Origin: Siphonodentalium dalli
Taxonomy: Eukaryota; Mollusca; Scaphopoda; Gadilida; Siphonodentaliidae
NCBI GenBank assembly: GCA_032622095.1
Contig: CP136068.1
Location: forward strand, 1,547,607 to 1,611,606
Direction: 5' to 3'
Length of the DNA: 64,000 nt
Shown here: positions 63,901 through 64,000 of the stretch, piece by piece
Position numbering within the stretch: the stretch's first letter is position 1
Layout of the letters: every line of letters begins with the position of its first letter
The notes under the pieces: generated by a model
Database searches by the model: none
What the model was told of the DNA's origin: nothing
Seen by the model: only the letters and a program-made list of their open reading frames with translations
Made by a program: the position numbers and the translations under genes

Positions 63901-64000
63901 GAAATCTCGTTCTAAATGACGTTTAGTTTTCGTATCTGTCATGATTTATGTTTAAGAATGATTCTTTGCGTTCCTATAATGAACATTAAAATGAACTGAT

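Noticed and set aside
1-64000. tRNA or rRNA genes
   Set aside because: I looked for T-arm patterns and conserved rRNA blocks by eye and found none convincing; a covariance search would be decisive.

Overview
The window looks like nuclear DNA of a marine invertebrate, most likely a mollusc or other lophotrochozoan. This is an inference. It rests on an intron-rich animal gene (SPAG1) with GT-AG introns, AT-rich and repeat-dense introns, many small hairpin transposons, a Ty3/Gypsy retrotransposon and a Polinton/Maverick. Nothing in the sequence fixes the species. A run of exactly 100 N (32852-32951) marks a scaffold gap of unknown true size, so the two sides may not be neighbours in the genome.

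Region 1 (1-32851): nine minus-strand exons of a SPAG1-like TPR co-chaperone gene (513-30357). They join with consistent reading phase into 620 codons; the first and last exons of the gene are not in the window. Two exons have decayed tandem copies beside them that keep donor-like sites. The introns hold at least six copies of a TTAA-flanked hairpin MITE (one starts 9 bp from a splice donor), a hAT-like non-autonomous element whose empty site can be recognised elsewhere in the window, four minisatellites (units of 30, 27, 62 and about 34-40 bp), a 1.3-kb tandem repeat carrying telomere-like CCCTAA runs, and several palindromic repeat families.

Region 2 (32952-43409): a minus-strand Ty3/Gypsy element with a 5' LTR (42955-43409), a primer-binding-site candidate, an extra ORF before gag, gag, protease, and RT-RNase H-integrase. 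No matching 3' LTR is visible. The stretch 32952-35857 holds a small unknown ORF and a series of five related stem-loops.

Region 3 (43410-about 55000): a plus-strand Polinton/Maverick. It encodes protein-primed DNA polymerase B, a packaging ATPase, a retroviral-type integrase with chromodomain, a small membrane protein, a penton-like minor capsid protein, a double-jelly-roll major capsid protein, an adenain-like protease and several small uncharacterised proteins. All genes point the same way with gaps of a few bases or overlaps, so together they make a replication plus virion-assembly cassette. Integrase and major capsid protein each carry a frame break. The polymerase gene begins 15 bp from the Ty3 LTR, which suggests that the retrotransposon landed in the left part of the Polinton. 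The Polinton terminal inverted repeats were not identified.

Region 4 (about 55000-64000): no recognisable genes. It contains a 216-bp palindrome built of back-to-back 30-bp repeats, a decayed ~170-bp repeat array, a 1.4-kb TIR element, smaller TIR/hairpin elements and simple repeats.
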